A stretch of DNA of 64,000 nt from Chryseobacterium sp. (lineage in GTDB: Bacteria > Bacteroidota > Bacteroidia > Flavobacteriales > Weeksellaceae), in NCBI GenBank assembly GCA_031286615.1, contig JAITUA010000015.1, positions 310,001 through 374,000 on the forward strand. Direction: 5' to 3'. Under the pieces are notes generated by a model. The model was not told where the DNA came from. It was given only the letters and a program-made list of their open reading frames with translations, and ran no database searches. Positions 42,728 through 51,300 of the stretch are shown here, piece by piece. Every line of letters starts with the position of its first letter. Position 1 is the first letter of the stretch. A program made the position numbers and the translations under genes.

Positions 42728-42918
42728 TATTATATTTTTGATTTAGCAAAATATTTTATGTTCAAAAAACTGGTTCATTTGGCACTTCCCATTATTCCAG
42801 TAATTTTTATCAAAAAAAATAATTAACGTAATTAATTTATAAACAGGTGTTTGACTTTTTGGCTGTGAATTTTATTGTAAAAAGTACCGGAAAAGTTTGG
42901 AATTTAAGACTGTTTTTC

Positions 42919-42926
42919 TATCTTTG
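42919..42926 (+). promoter_or_regulatory. Promoter of tRNA-Lys copy 1
   Basis: TATCTTTG plus C is an exact -7 box 44 bases before the tRNA. A small hairpin, CCCTT-AAACA-AAGGG, lies in the 5' leader. The same arrangement precedes copy 2. Confidence 0.7.
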
Positions 42927-42969
42927 CAGTCCCTTAAACAAAGGGATTTACTTGAAAAAGTAAGTGGCC

Positions 42970-43042
42970 GACTCGGTAGCTCAGCTGGTAGAGCAATACA
43001 CTTTTAATGTATGGGTCCTGGGTTCGAATCCCAGCCGGGTCA
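42970..43042 (+). tRNA. tRNA-Lys (TTT), copy 1
   Basis: A 73-nt cloverleaf. The acceptor arms are GACTCGG and CCGGGTC, the anticodon stem is ATACA/TGTAT with loop CTTTTAA and anticodon TTT (43003-43005). The T arm carries GGTTCGAATCC. CCA is not encoded; the discriminator A is followed by CTA. Confidence 0.95.
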
Positions 43043-43048
43043 CTAAAT

Positions 43049-43082
43049 AAAAATGGATTGTTCATTTGAGCAATCCATTTTT
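43049..43082 (+). terminator. Terminator of tRNA-Lys copy 1
   Basis: AAAAATGGATTG (43049-43060) pairs with CAATCCATTTTT (43071-43082) over a 10-nt loop, then continuing T residues. Confidence 0.85.
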
Positions 43083-43238
43083 TATTGGAATGATATTTCT
43101 TAATCATTTTATAATAATTGAAATTCAAATGACCTTATCGGGAATAGAGCATGAAATTTTTGTCTCTGATTTTGTAAAAGTTAGCGAAATTTGGTTCGTA
43201 AAATGTCTGTGAAGTATTGTAAATAAAGAAAAAGTTTC

Positions 43239-43246
43239 TATCTTTG
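43239..43246 (+). promoter_or_regulatory. Promoter of tRNA-Lys copy 2
   Basis: A second TATCTTTG box in the same leader context as copy 1, 320 bases downstream. The leader differs by one extra A and one G-to-A change. Confidence 0.7.
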
Positions 43247-43290
43247 CAGTCCCTTAAACAAAGGGATTTACTTGAAAAAAGTAAGTGACC

Positions 43291-43363
43291 GACTCGGTAG
43301 CTCAGCTGGTAGAGCAATACACTTTTAATGTATGGGTCCTGGGTTCGAATCCCAGCCGGGTCA
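43291..43363 (+). tRNA. tRNA-Lys (TTT), copy 2
   Basis: The 73-nt tRNA is identical to copy 1 across its body, anticodon TTT. Here CCA follows the discriminator A (43364-43366), so the CCA end is genome-encoded, unlike copy 1. Confidence 0.95.
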
Positions 43364-43394
43364 CCAAAAATCTGTTCAGGTTTTAATCATTTAA

Positions 43395-43420
43395 AAAAGG
43401 CGCATTTTCATGCGCCTTTT
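43395..43420 (+). terminator. Terminator of tRNA-Lys copy 2
   Basis: AAAAGGCGCA (43395-43404) pairs with TGCGCCTTTT (43411-43420) over a 6-nt loop. It differs in sequence from the copy 1 terminator. Confidence 0.85.
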
Positions 43421-43496
43421 CTATTTAATATCAATTTCATTTCTGAAATAAACAGCTTAAAAACATTGAAATAAATCAGTTTTTTACATCATTCCT

Positions 43497-43835
43497 CTAT
43501 AATTCTGTGCTGTTTTCTGCAGGTAATGCTGTGATAAGTTTATGAGTCGTGGGCAATGCATGGGCATAAGTAGGACCATTCAGAACATGGGCTGCATGCA
43601 TCATTTCGGGAGTGAAGGCTGCTGTTGCATCTTTTACCAGAGTTACATGATATCCTAACTCCATGGCAAAACGGGCTGTGCTTTCAACACAGGTGTTGGC
43701 GAGTAATCCTATAGCGATGACATGGGCAACTTCTTTTACTCTTGGCCACACTTTCCCACCTTCAGATAGAAAATCGTTGTAAGGGTCAATAAACAACAAA
43801 GCTGTTTTGCTGCGTTCATAGATTGGTGTTTCCAT
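43497..43835 (-). pseudogene. Isochorismatase-family hydrolase with internal deletion
   Basis: A 112-residue product where family members have about 180-220. The N-terminal strand with catalytic aspartate is intact ('TALLFIDPYNDFLSEGGKVWPRVKEVA') and then runs directly into the nucleophile region 'HVIAIGLLANTCVESTARFAMELGYHVTLVKDATAAF'. The central part, which carries the catalytic lysine and cis-peptide region, is missing with the frame preserved. Asp and Cys of the triad remain but Lys is lost, so hydrolase activity is unlikely. A coding remnant lies just upstream on the same strand, which supports local decay. Confidence 0.7.
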
Positions 43836-43855
43836 TTTTTTTATTTAATATAAGA

Positions 43856-44017
43856 TTAATTTTGTCTCAATGCATGTCTCTCAATACTTTTGGCAAACAG
43901 CGGCGTCTCGCTTTGATTGTGATATATAGAAACTGGCTGTCGCTGGGCTCTAAAAAGTTCAAATGGAATGCCCTGCTTTTCTAACCCTTTTATGAAATCT
44001 TCAGTGGGTCTCGATAG
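43856..44017 (-). pseudogene. Coding remnant without start
   Basis: The minus strand has about 53 open codons that begin after a stop, with no ATG, and end at TAA 43856-43858. The product ('RPTEDFIKGLEKQGIPFELFRA...IERHALRQN') has the composition of a protein C-terminus. I do not recognise the family. It lies 20 bases upstream of the deleted isochorismatase gene. Chance is possible but the codon use looks real. Confidence 0.4.
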
Positions 44018-44436
44018 TTAATACTTGTCATAATTATTTGGTTAATCATTTTCATTAATATCCGGATACAAAAATGTACATCATTTTGAACTTTTTTCTT
44101 TTAATATAAATCCCAATAATTATATTAAAATTTTCAAACCAGTTGATGTATTTGTAACAAATTTCTTTTCAGATAGTCTTATTATAAAGAAAAACAGCTT
44201 TTTTAGATTGAAATAATGAACAAAACCGTTCACGAAATTGAGGAAAAATGTCTGTTTAAGGGGAAATTGTGGTACTTTATTTAAATGTTACATTTTTGCA
44301 AAATTAATTGCTTATTTCATTATTAGCATGATAAATTATGTATATTTATAACACTTATTGGGGAAAATAGTTAAAGTAATAGTAGAAGTTTATCAGCATA
44401 TTTTAATAAAATATGTATAGGTAGACATAGGGAAAA
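44018..44436. other. Gene-free AT-rich stretch
   Basis: About 420 bases before the first TPR/LuxR-like sensor gene. I see no RNA gene, repeat or exact TAnnTTTG box close to the start codon. Confidence 0.5.
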
Positions 44437-45939
44437 ATGGTGCTGATGAAAAGAATTAATTGGATCATTCTTACGAATAAAAAAATAAACTCAAAGGATA
44501 TAAAGAAAATAATAGCCTGTACAATCTGCATAGGGTTATTTCTATGTATGCTTTCGTGCAGCCGTGATTCCCAGAATAAAGAAAGAGAGAATTTTGATAC
44601 ATCTTTATTAAACCAGACTTCAGACCTTCAGCTGTCAGGGGAATATGAAGCGCTTATCCGGCTGAATATAAATTACCTGAAAAAGGCTGCGAAAATGAAA
44701 TATAAAGCTGGAAAAGGCCTTTGCTACCTGAATATGGCAGGGGTAAATGTCTCGGCTGGAAATTATGATAAAGCCCGCTTTTTTTTCAACAAAGCAGAGA
44801 AAGATCTTGAAAACTCTGAGAATAGTTATCATAAAGCTGCATTTTATAATGATTACAGCCTGTATTATTCTCATCTTAAAATAAATGACAAGGCCATTGA
44901 ATGCAATAAGAAAGCATTCTATTATTTAAAACAGGCCGAAAAAACAAGCCTTACTCAAAAACTTCTTCCAAGGCTGTATGTAAACAAAGGAATTTACTAT
45001 GCATGGAAGGGGTGGTTCGGGACTTCTTTAAAATGTTTCACCAAAGCGAATATGCTGGAAAACTCGGCGTATAGCAATTGTATGGTTGCCCAATACTATT
45101 TATTTGTTCATAAACCTGATTCTGCCGGAATATATATTGAACGGGCAGATGAGAAGATGTTAAGTCAAAAAACAACCGATGTAGAATCTCTTTGGGTTTA
45201 CTATACCATGGGATATTACTATAATGAAGTGGATAACAGCGAGCAAGCCGAGAAAGCACTTATGAAAGCCTTGGACATCAATATCAAAACAAGACGTACG
45301 TATTCTTCACACATCAAAGAGGTTTACAAAGCACTGGCAGAACTGTATAAGAAAAAGAATGACGGCGGGAAAGCTTATTTCTATCTGAAAAAGTATATGG
45401 AGGAAGAAGGAAGGTTTGATGCTGCCCGATTTACCACGATGAATAAAGCGACTGAAGATTTTATATCTGAAGTAAAGCAGGAGTCGGACTGGCATAAGAA
45501 TGATCTTCCGTTATTTATTGCCTTGTCTATCAGTGTTCTTACCTTTTCAGGAGTATATGTCCGGAAAATAATCAACAATTTAAAGCTAAAGAAAAACTCA
45601 CTGAAAGAAGAAACGGATGAGCTGAAAAATCATGTGGAAACCAAACAGCTGGAAGAAGTAATAGAACTTGCCAAGCGGAATGATTCTTCTTTTTTATTAA
45701 AATTCAAAGAACTATACCCTGATTTTATAAAAGCGCTTTTGAAAATCAATCCAGATCTTGAAAATTCAGAGCTGACTTTCTGTGCCATGTTGAAACTTCG
45801 CTTTTCATCCAAAGAAATTGCAGACTATACCTTTGTACAGCACAGATCTGTACAGCAGAAAAAATACAGAATCAGAAAAAGACTGAATATCCCCGGAGAA
45901 ACAGATATTTATGACTTTTTTGAAAACTTAACAGAATAA
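44437..45939 (+). CDS. TPR lipoprotein with C-terminal LuxR-like HTH, paralogue 1
   Basis: A 500-residue protein (ATG 44446 is an alternative start). An N-terminal hydrophobic segment ends 'CMLSCSRDS', possibly a lipoprotein signal. About six tetratricopeptide-like helices follow to residue 340. A membrane helix lies near 358-377, then a coiled coil and a conserved C-terminal domain 'LTFCAMLKLRFSSKEIADYTFVQHRSVQQKKYRIRKRLNIP', a LuxR/SpoIIE-type helix-turn-helix. Such TPR-TM-HTH proteins are known in Bacteroidota as membrane-anchored one-component regulators. Target genes are unknown. Its paralogue follows 165 bases downstream. Confidence 0.78.
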   Translation: MVLMKRINWIILTNKKINSKDIKKIIACTICIGLFLCMLSCSRDSQNKERENFDTSLLNQTSDLQLSGEYEALIRLNINYLKKAAKMKYKAGKGLCYLNMAGVNVSAGNYDKARFFFNKAEKDLENSENSYHKAAFYNDYSLYYSHLKINDKAIECNKKAFYYLKQAEKTSLTQKLLPRLYVNKGIYYAWKGWFGTSLKCFTKANMLENSAYSNCMVAQYYLFVHKPDSAGIYIERADEKMLSQKTTDVESLWVYYTMGYYYNEVDNSEQAEKALMKALDINIKTRRTYSSHIKEVYKALAELYKKKNDGGKAYFYLKKYMEEEGRFDAARFTTMNKATEDFISEVKQESDWHKNDLPLFIALSISVLTFSGVYVRKIINNLKLKKNSLKEETDELKNHVETKQLEEVIELAKRNDSSFLLKFKELYPDFIKALLKINPDLENSELTFCAMLKLRFSSKEIADYTFVQHRSVQQKKYRIRKRLNIPGETDIYDFFENLTE

Positions 45940-46104
45940 AGAATTTCATCACAATAAAAAGTACTGGATTCTGTTTTATAAAAGATTTTATTATTGATCT
46001 CAGCAGAAACACTACTGGAGAATTTAAAAAATAGAGTACAATTGTATTCTGAGAGATTATTTAATTATAATTTATACAGAAATTTAGCTTAAATAGAGAA
46101 ACAT

Positions 46105-47529
46105 ATGATGCGTATTTTTCTTGCTGTTTTACTTATTGTTTTGGTTTCGTGCCATTCTCATTCAAAGAAAGAGGCTGAAAAGAAATTTGATGTTTTTCTG
46201 CTGAAACAGAATGAGAAATTCAGAGTGGCCGGAGAATATGATTCTCTGATCAATCTCAATAAAAAGTATTACAAACTGGCTGACAAAATAAATTACGCAG
46301 ACGGAAAAGCGCTGTGCTATATCAATCTGGCAGAGCTTAATATTTCTTTAGAAAATTTTCAGAAGTCCCAGATTCTTTTTGACAATGCGAAAGAAATCCT
46401 GGATCAATCAGAAGATAATCTACATAAGGCCAGATTTTATAATGTTTATGGCCGTTTTAATATAGAACTACGAAGAGTTGACAAAGCTTTTCAATATAAT
46501 AATGAAGCGATGAGCCTGATCCAGAAAAGCGGTCAGTCTGAGCTTAAAAATGATCTTCTTTTCAGTATTTATTTCAGACAGGCCCTCTATTTTATCCAGA
46601 AAAAGAATTACGAAAAAGCACTTGAATATTTTCACAAAGCAAAAAAGCTGGATAACTCAGGCCTTACGGATTGTGCTATAGGTGATTATGTTTATATGCA
46701 TAAAAACAAAGACTCTGCATATAAATATGTAAGCACTGCTTATAACAAAGCCAATATAAGAGGGAAGGATGACGGGATAGCCTTGTATGCCAATACTATT
46801 ATGGGAGAATATTTTCTTACCAACAAAGAGTATGACAAGGCAGAAGAAACACTTAAAAAGGCTCTGAAGATCAATGCGAAGACTAAGCGCATCTATGCCT
46901 ACTACGGAAAGTATATCTATAACGACCTCAGAGTGTTGTATGAACGCACAGGGGATAAGGAAAAAGCATATCTCTACCTGAAAGCCTATACAGATGCTTA
47001 TTATAAAACCAATACATCTTTACTGGCCACAATTAATCAGGATATGGAATCTTTTATTACGGGGGCTCAACAGGATGCTGACCATCATAAAAGCAAGATA
47101 TACTGGATTATCTTTCTGTCACTGGCAGGTCTTTCTCTGCTAGGACTATATGCTTGGAGAATTATCAGGGCTTTGGGGAAAAGAAAAGAAGTACTTACTA
47201 TTGAAGCTGAAAACCTTAAAATCAGGATGAATGATAATAAGCAGGAAGAGGTATTAGAACTTGGTAAGAAGAATGATCCTGAATTTCTGAACCGTTTTAA
47301 AGAAATTTATCCTGAATTTATAGATCAGCTTTTAACAATTAATCCCAATCTTGAAAGTTCTGAATTGATTTTTTGTGCAATGCTGAAACTGCATTTCACC
47401 TCCAAAGAAATTGCAAGCTATACTTTGGTTCAGCATAGAAGTGTTCAGCAGAAAAAATACAGAATAAGAAAGAAACTCAATATTCCGGGAGAAACAGATA
47501 TTTATCATTTCTTTGATACCTTGAAATAA
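46105..47529 (+). CDS. TPR lipoprotein with C-terminal LuxR-like HTH, paralogue 2
   Basis: A 474-residue paralogue of the preceding gene. A clean lipoprotein signal ends 'VLVSCHSH'. TPR-like helices fill about 40-320, a membrane helix is at about 335-354, and the C-terminal HTH ('LIFCAMLKLHFTSKEIASYTLVQHRSVQQKKYRIRKKLNIP') is nearly identical to that of paralogue 1. The last 90 residues are far more conserved than the TPR part. This suggests that the DNA site or partner is shared and the sensed signal differs. The pair arose by tandem duplication. Confidence 0.8.
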   Translation: MMRIFLAVLLIVLVSCHSHSKKEAEKKFDVFLLKQNEKFRVAGEYDSLINLNKKYYKLADKINYADGKALCYINLAELNISLENFQKSQILFDNAKEILDQSEDNLHKARFYNVYGRFNIELRRVDKAFQYNNEAMSLIQKSGQSELKNDLLFSIYFRQALYFIQKKNYEKALEYFHKAKKLDNSGLTDCAIGDYVYMHKNKDSAYKYVSTAYNKANIRGKDDGIALYANTIMGEYFLTNKEYDKAEETLKKALKINAKTKRIYAYYGKYIYNDLRVLYERTGDKEKAYLYLKAYTDAYYKTNTSLLATINQDMESFITGAQQDADHHKSKIYWIIFLSLAGLSLLGLYAWRIIRALGKRKEVLTIEAENLKIRMNDNKQEEVLELGKKNDPEFLNRFKEIYPEFIDQLLTINPNLESSELIFCAMLKLHFTSKEIASYTLVQHRSVQQKKYRIRKKLNIPGETDIYHFFDTLK

Positions 47530-47540
47530 TTACAAAAAAA

Positions 47541-47567
47541 ACTGTCTGATTTATCAGGTCAGACAGT
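47541..47567. terminator. Hairpin after TPR/LuxR pair
   Basis: ACTGTCTGA (47541-47549) and TCAGACAGT (47559-47567) pair perfectly. The T-run is on the minus-strand side; on the plus strand the hairpin lacks a U-tract, so plus-strand termination is uncertain. Confidence 0.5.
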
Positions 47568-48202
47568 ACTCGAAAATATTCTCTTTTCACCACTTGGATT
47601 TTTTTGTGGTCTCTGGGTCAAATATGAAAATTTTTAACGAAAACAGAAAAAAAGACTGTACTACACGGGTACTACATCGGGCGTTTGTGTTTTTAAAACA
47701 TTGATAAACAGTTAGTTGTTTTTGTTAGTTGCTTTGGAGGTTTATTTATAAAAAAAAGAGCCTGCAATTCTAAATTGCTTCATTTTTTAGCCTGTATTTT
47801 TTATAATTTATCTTTTTGGATGTTACTTAAGTAGCAGATAAGTATTACTTTTTTCCTGATTTTCAATTTGTTTTTCCGGTTATATTTTAATCAGAATATC
47901 CAAGGTATTTTATCATTTAAAACTCTGCTGATGAATGAACACAAAAAAAGCTAAATGTAAATTATTGATATCCAGTTATTTATAAAAAAAGTGTATCTAT
48001 GTAGTATCATCTTTTTTTGTTTTTTATTAAAAATATATAAGTTTTGTAGAGAGTTTTATTGTGAATATTATACGATATGTTTCATTTTATTGAATTTGTG
48101 ATAATGGTAACTTTATTATTAATGATGACTAAAGAATAGAAACTGAAACAGTCTTTGCACAATATTTTCAAGGAACCTCCCAAAATAACTTTAAATAAAT
48201 CT
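47568..48202. other. Gene-free stretch with GC-rich direct repeat
   Basis: About 630 bases of mostly AT-rich DNA. A GC-richer island at 47655-47684 holds a near-direct repeat of GTACTACA-CGG. A 26-codon frame (47624-47704, MKIFNENRKKDCTTRV...) covers it. No integrase, transposase or RNA is seen. Confidence 0.4.
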
Positions 48203-51200
48203 ATGAAAAAAAGAATTTTATTCGTTTGCGCATTAGCGTCTTGTTTTACGGTTTTCAATGCACAGAGATGGGAACCTGTTTCTCAAAAATCTTCACGTAT
48301 AAGAGAAGGAGTAGAAGTGCAGCACTCTTACAGAGTTGATCTGAAGTCTTTGAGAGAAATGCTGAAAAACGCTGAAGAGACGGGAAAAAATGCACGTCCT
48401 GTTATTATTTCTTTACCAACAGTAGAGGGTAAAATCGAAAAATTTGCTGTCTATAGCAATCCTGTAATGGATCAATCTCTTGTAGACAGATATCAGCTGG
48501 GATCCTATGTCGGAATTGGAGTGGATGATGCTTCTAAGTATTTAAGATTCAGTACATCCCCAACAGATATGCAGTCTATGATTATTAAAGACGGTATATT
48601 TCAGTTTATAGAGCCTATAAGTGAAGATAAGCAGACTTATGGTGTTTTTTATAAAACGAAGAATGAAGGAGAGCATGGCTTCAAATGCGATACAGAAGAA
48701 CATGGTTTTAAAGCTATTAATAAATTAGTGGAGAATGGTAAAAACATGCTTTCCGGAATAGGTATTACCAACAGACCTACTAATACAAAATACAGAAATT
48801 TCAGAATGGCATTGTCCGTTACCGGAGAATACAGCCAATATCAATTGATTGCAGCGGGAACTCCTGCTAATGCTACAGATGATGTGAAAAGAGGTGTTGT
48901 TCTGGCTGCAATGAACAATACAATGACCCGTATAAATGGTGTTTTTGAACGTGATTTCGGGGCTCATTTAACGGTTCAGAATCTTCCCCAGATTATTTAT
49001 CTCAATCCTGCTACAGATCCTTATACAAATGACTTAAATACTCAGCTGCAGCAAACCCTTACTGCTGCAGTAGGAAATGCCAACTATGATATTGGGCACG
49101 TTCTTAATCAAAATGCGGAAAGGAGCGGGAATGCCGGGGGTATTGGGATTGTCTGTTTAGATCCTGCCGGTAATACGGACAAGAAAAAAGGATCAGCTTT
49201 TACGCAAGGACCTGTACCTGTAGGAGAAGTTTTTGATTTTACAGCTGCTCATGAAATGGGGCATCAGCTGGGTGCTAATCACACATTTTCAAATACTTCT
49301 GTCACAGATGCAAACGCAGGGGCCAATGTAGAGCCAGGAGGGGGAACAACCATTATGGGGTATGCAGGAATTACCTATGATAATGTACAGGCTAATGCTG
49401 ATGGATATTTTCATTACAAATCAATTGATCAGGTACTGACTAGTTTAGAAGGTAAGGACAATTGTGGAGTATCTCAGAATATCATTGATAATACAGCTCC
49501 GGTAATTAATCCATTGTCAGCTTATAACATTCCTAAAGGAACTGCTTATTATCTTGAAGCAGCTGCTGTGGATGCAGAAAATAATCCTATGAATTACACA
49601 TGGGAACAGAATGACAGTACAGATGAGTCTTCTACAATTTCAGGAGATAGCGGATGGGGATATAATCCAAAAGGAGCATTAACAAGATCACTTCCTGGTA
49701 CACCGAACGGAAGAAGATATTTCCCTAAGTTGGAAACCGTAATGAATGGTATTCTAACGGATAAGCAAGGTTGGGAATCTGTATCTTATATCCCTCGTAT
49801 CTTAAATTATGCTGTAACAGTAAGAGATCAAAATGCTCAACGTCCAATGGTTTCCAGCTCTACAACTACAGTTACTGTAGGAAATGACGGACCATTCAAG
49901 TTCAATGGACTTACTGCATCTTCAGTGTTGTATAATGATGCAGTAAACACCATCTACTGGGATGTTGCCAATACGAATGTCGCTCCTTACAATACAGCAA
50001 GCGTCAAAATAGATTATACTAAAGATAACGGTGTTACATGGACTAATCTTGTAGCCACTACTCCCAATACGGGAAGTTACAGCGCTCAAATGCCAGGTAA
50101 TCTTAGCGGAGCCGTAAAGCTAAGAGTTTCAGCGGTAGGTAATATATTTTATGCAGTATCTCCTGCAATTACTGTTGGTAGTGCGCCTACGTCTAATACA
50201 TCAGCTCCTACAGGTATTGCTGCTATTGCCACTGAGATTTTTAAAACAACAGCAAGAGTATCATGGAATAGTGTTCCGGGAGCATCATATTCAATCAATT
50301 ACAGAAAAGCAGGAACTGTAAACTGGTCTAATGCTGTGAGTCAGGCCAATTCAGTAGTTTTGAATAATTTAGAAGATGAAACAAATTATGAAGTACAGGT
50401 GGCGGCTGTCATCAATTCAGCTCCTGGTGCGTTTTCTAATAACTATACATTTAAAACAAAAGGACTAAAGACCGGAGTTGACTACTGTTTTTTAAATACA
50501 GGTTCACCTTATCTTGGAGCAATCTTAAAAGTGGCTGTTGCTAATATAGATTATACCGATGCCACCGCAAGATCTTATAAAGATTTGAGTGAAGACCCTA
50601 CTAAAATTGTTAATCTGACACAGGGAAATACCTATACTCTTGCACCTAGAATAGGTAACTTGTTACAAAACGGAATGCAGGTAAATGTTTCTGCGTGGAT
50701 TGATTACAACAGAAACGGGATTTTTGAAGCAACGGAAAGAGTAGCTCAGGGATCCGGAGCAGCCCCTACAGGTAATGTTGGGATGGGTAACCTCACTTTT
50801 ACAGTTCCGGCAGATACCTATTCTGGGGATAAGTTATTAAGAATGAGAATTGTGGGTAAGTTTTCAAATGCTTCTCTTGCTGATGTATGTGGTGAAATTC
50901 CAAGCCAGGCAGGAGGTATTATGGATCTTCCTGTGAAAATAACTGCTGGAGCACTTGCTGTGAGAGAAGCAGCAGACACAAAATCATCGGAAGTATCTAT
51001 TTATCCTAACCCTGCAGATACATTTGTAGAAGTGAAAAACCTTAAAGGTAAAGCAGATTACAAAATCTACAGTGCAGACGGAAGATTAGTTCAGGAAGGT
51101 AAAATTGAAGGAAAGATCAACGTTGCTTCTTTGGTAAAAGGAATGTATGTGATTACTATAAAAGATGATAAGAATACTTATAATACTAAGCTAATCAAGA

Positions 51201-51205
51201 AATAA
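48203..51205 (+). CDS. Secreted T9SS zinc metalloprotease with FN3 and GEVED domains
   Basis: A 1000-residue secreted protein starting MKKRILFVCALASCFTVFNAQ, a signal peptide; an ATG 16 codons upstream is rejected. A propeptide-like region is followed by a reprolysin-type zinc protease domain with HEMGHQLGANH at residue 350 onward. A fibronectin III domain ('APTGIAAIATEIFKTTARVSWNSVPGASYSINYRKAG') and a GEVED domain ('VNVSAWIDYNRNGIFEATERV') come next. The C-terminal type A sorting domain ('VSIYPNPADTFVEV...GMYVITIKD...TKLIKK') directs export by the type IX system. It is a single-gene unit ended by a strong terminator. Confidence 0.92.
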   Translation: MKKRILFVCALASCFTVFNAQRWEPVSQKSSRIREGVEVQHSYRVDLKSLREMLKNAEETGKNARPVIISLPTVEGKIEKFAVYSNPVMDQSLVDRYQLGSYVGIGVDDASKYLRFSTSPTDMQSMIIKDGIFQFIEPISEDKQTYGVFYKTKNEGEHGFKCDTEEHGFKAINKLVENGKNMLSGIGITNRPTNTKYRNFRMALSVTGEYSQYQLIAAGTPANATDDVKRGVVLAAMNNTMTRINGVFERDFGAHLTVQNLPQIIYLNPATDPYTNDLNTQLQQTLTAAVGNANYDIGHVLNQNAERSGNAGGIGIVCLDPAGNTDKKKGSAFTQGPVPVGEVFDFTAAHEMGHQLGANHTFSNTSVTDANAGANVEPGGGTTIMGYAGITYDNVQANADGYFHYKSIDQVLTSLEGKDNCGVSQNIIDNTAPVINPLSAYNIPKGTAYYLEAAAVDAENNPMNYTWEQNDSTDESSTISGDSGWGYNPKGALTRSLPGTPNGRRYFPKLETVMNGILTDKQGWESVSYIPRILNYAVTVRDQNAQRPMVSSSTTTVTVGNDGPFKFNGLTASSVLYNDAVNTIYWDVANTNVAPYNTASVKIDYTKDNGVTWTNLVATTPNTGSYSAQMPGNLSGAVKLRVSAVGNIFYAVSPAITVGSAPTSNTSAPTGIAAIATEIFKTTARVSWNSVPGASYSINYRKAGTVNWSNAVSQANSVVLNNLEDETNYEVQVAAVINSAPGAFSNNYTFKTKGLKTGVDYCFLNTGSPYLGAILKVAVANIDYTDATARSYKDLSEDPTKIVNLTQGNTYTLAPRIGNLLQNGMQVNVSAWIDYNRNGIFEATERVAQGSGAAPTGNVGMGNLTFTVPADTYSGDKLLRMRIVGKFSNASLADVCGEIPSQAGGIMDLPVKITAGALAVREAADTKSSEVSIYPNPADTFVEVKNLKGKADYKIYSADGRLVQEGKIEGKINVASLVKGMYVITIKDDKNTYNTKLIKK

Positions 51206-51268
51206 CACTTATGAATCTCTGCATCAGGATCTAAAAAAGCGGAGAGAAAAAAGATTTATTTAACTGAA

Positions 51269-51297
51269 AAAGGCTGTCTCTGGTTGAGGCAGCCTTT
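51269..51297. terminator. Bidirectional hairpin terminator
   Basis: AAAGGCTGTCTC (51269-51280) pairs with GAGGCAGCCTTT (51286-51297), one wobble pair. It lies between the converging protease and monooxygenase genes. Confidence 0.85.
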
Positions 51298-51300
51298 TGT

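Noticed and set aside
42934-43317. Minus-strand reading frames across the tRNA genes ('SDPAGIRTQDPYIKSVLLYQLSYRVG')
   Set aside because: They are the antisense of the two tRNA-Lys genes, a well-known false gene pattern.
47541-47567. Strong plus-strand terminator after the TPR/LuxR pair
   Set aside because: The T-run lies on the wrong side for the plus strand; kept only as a hairpin.
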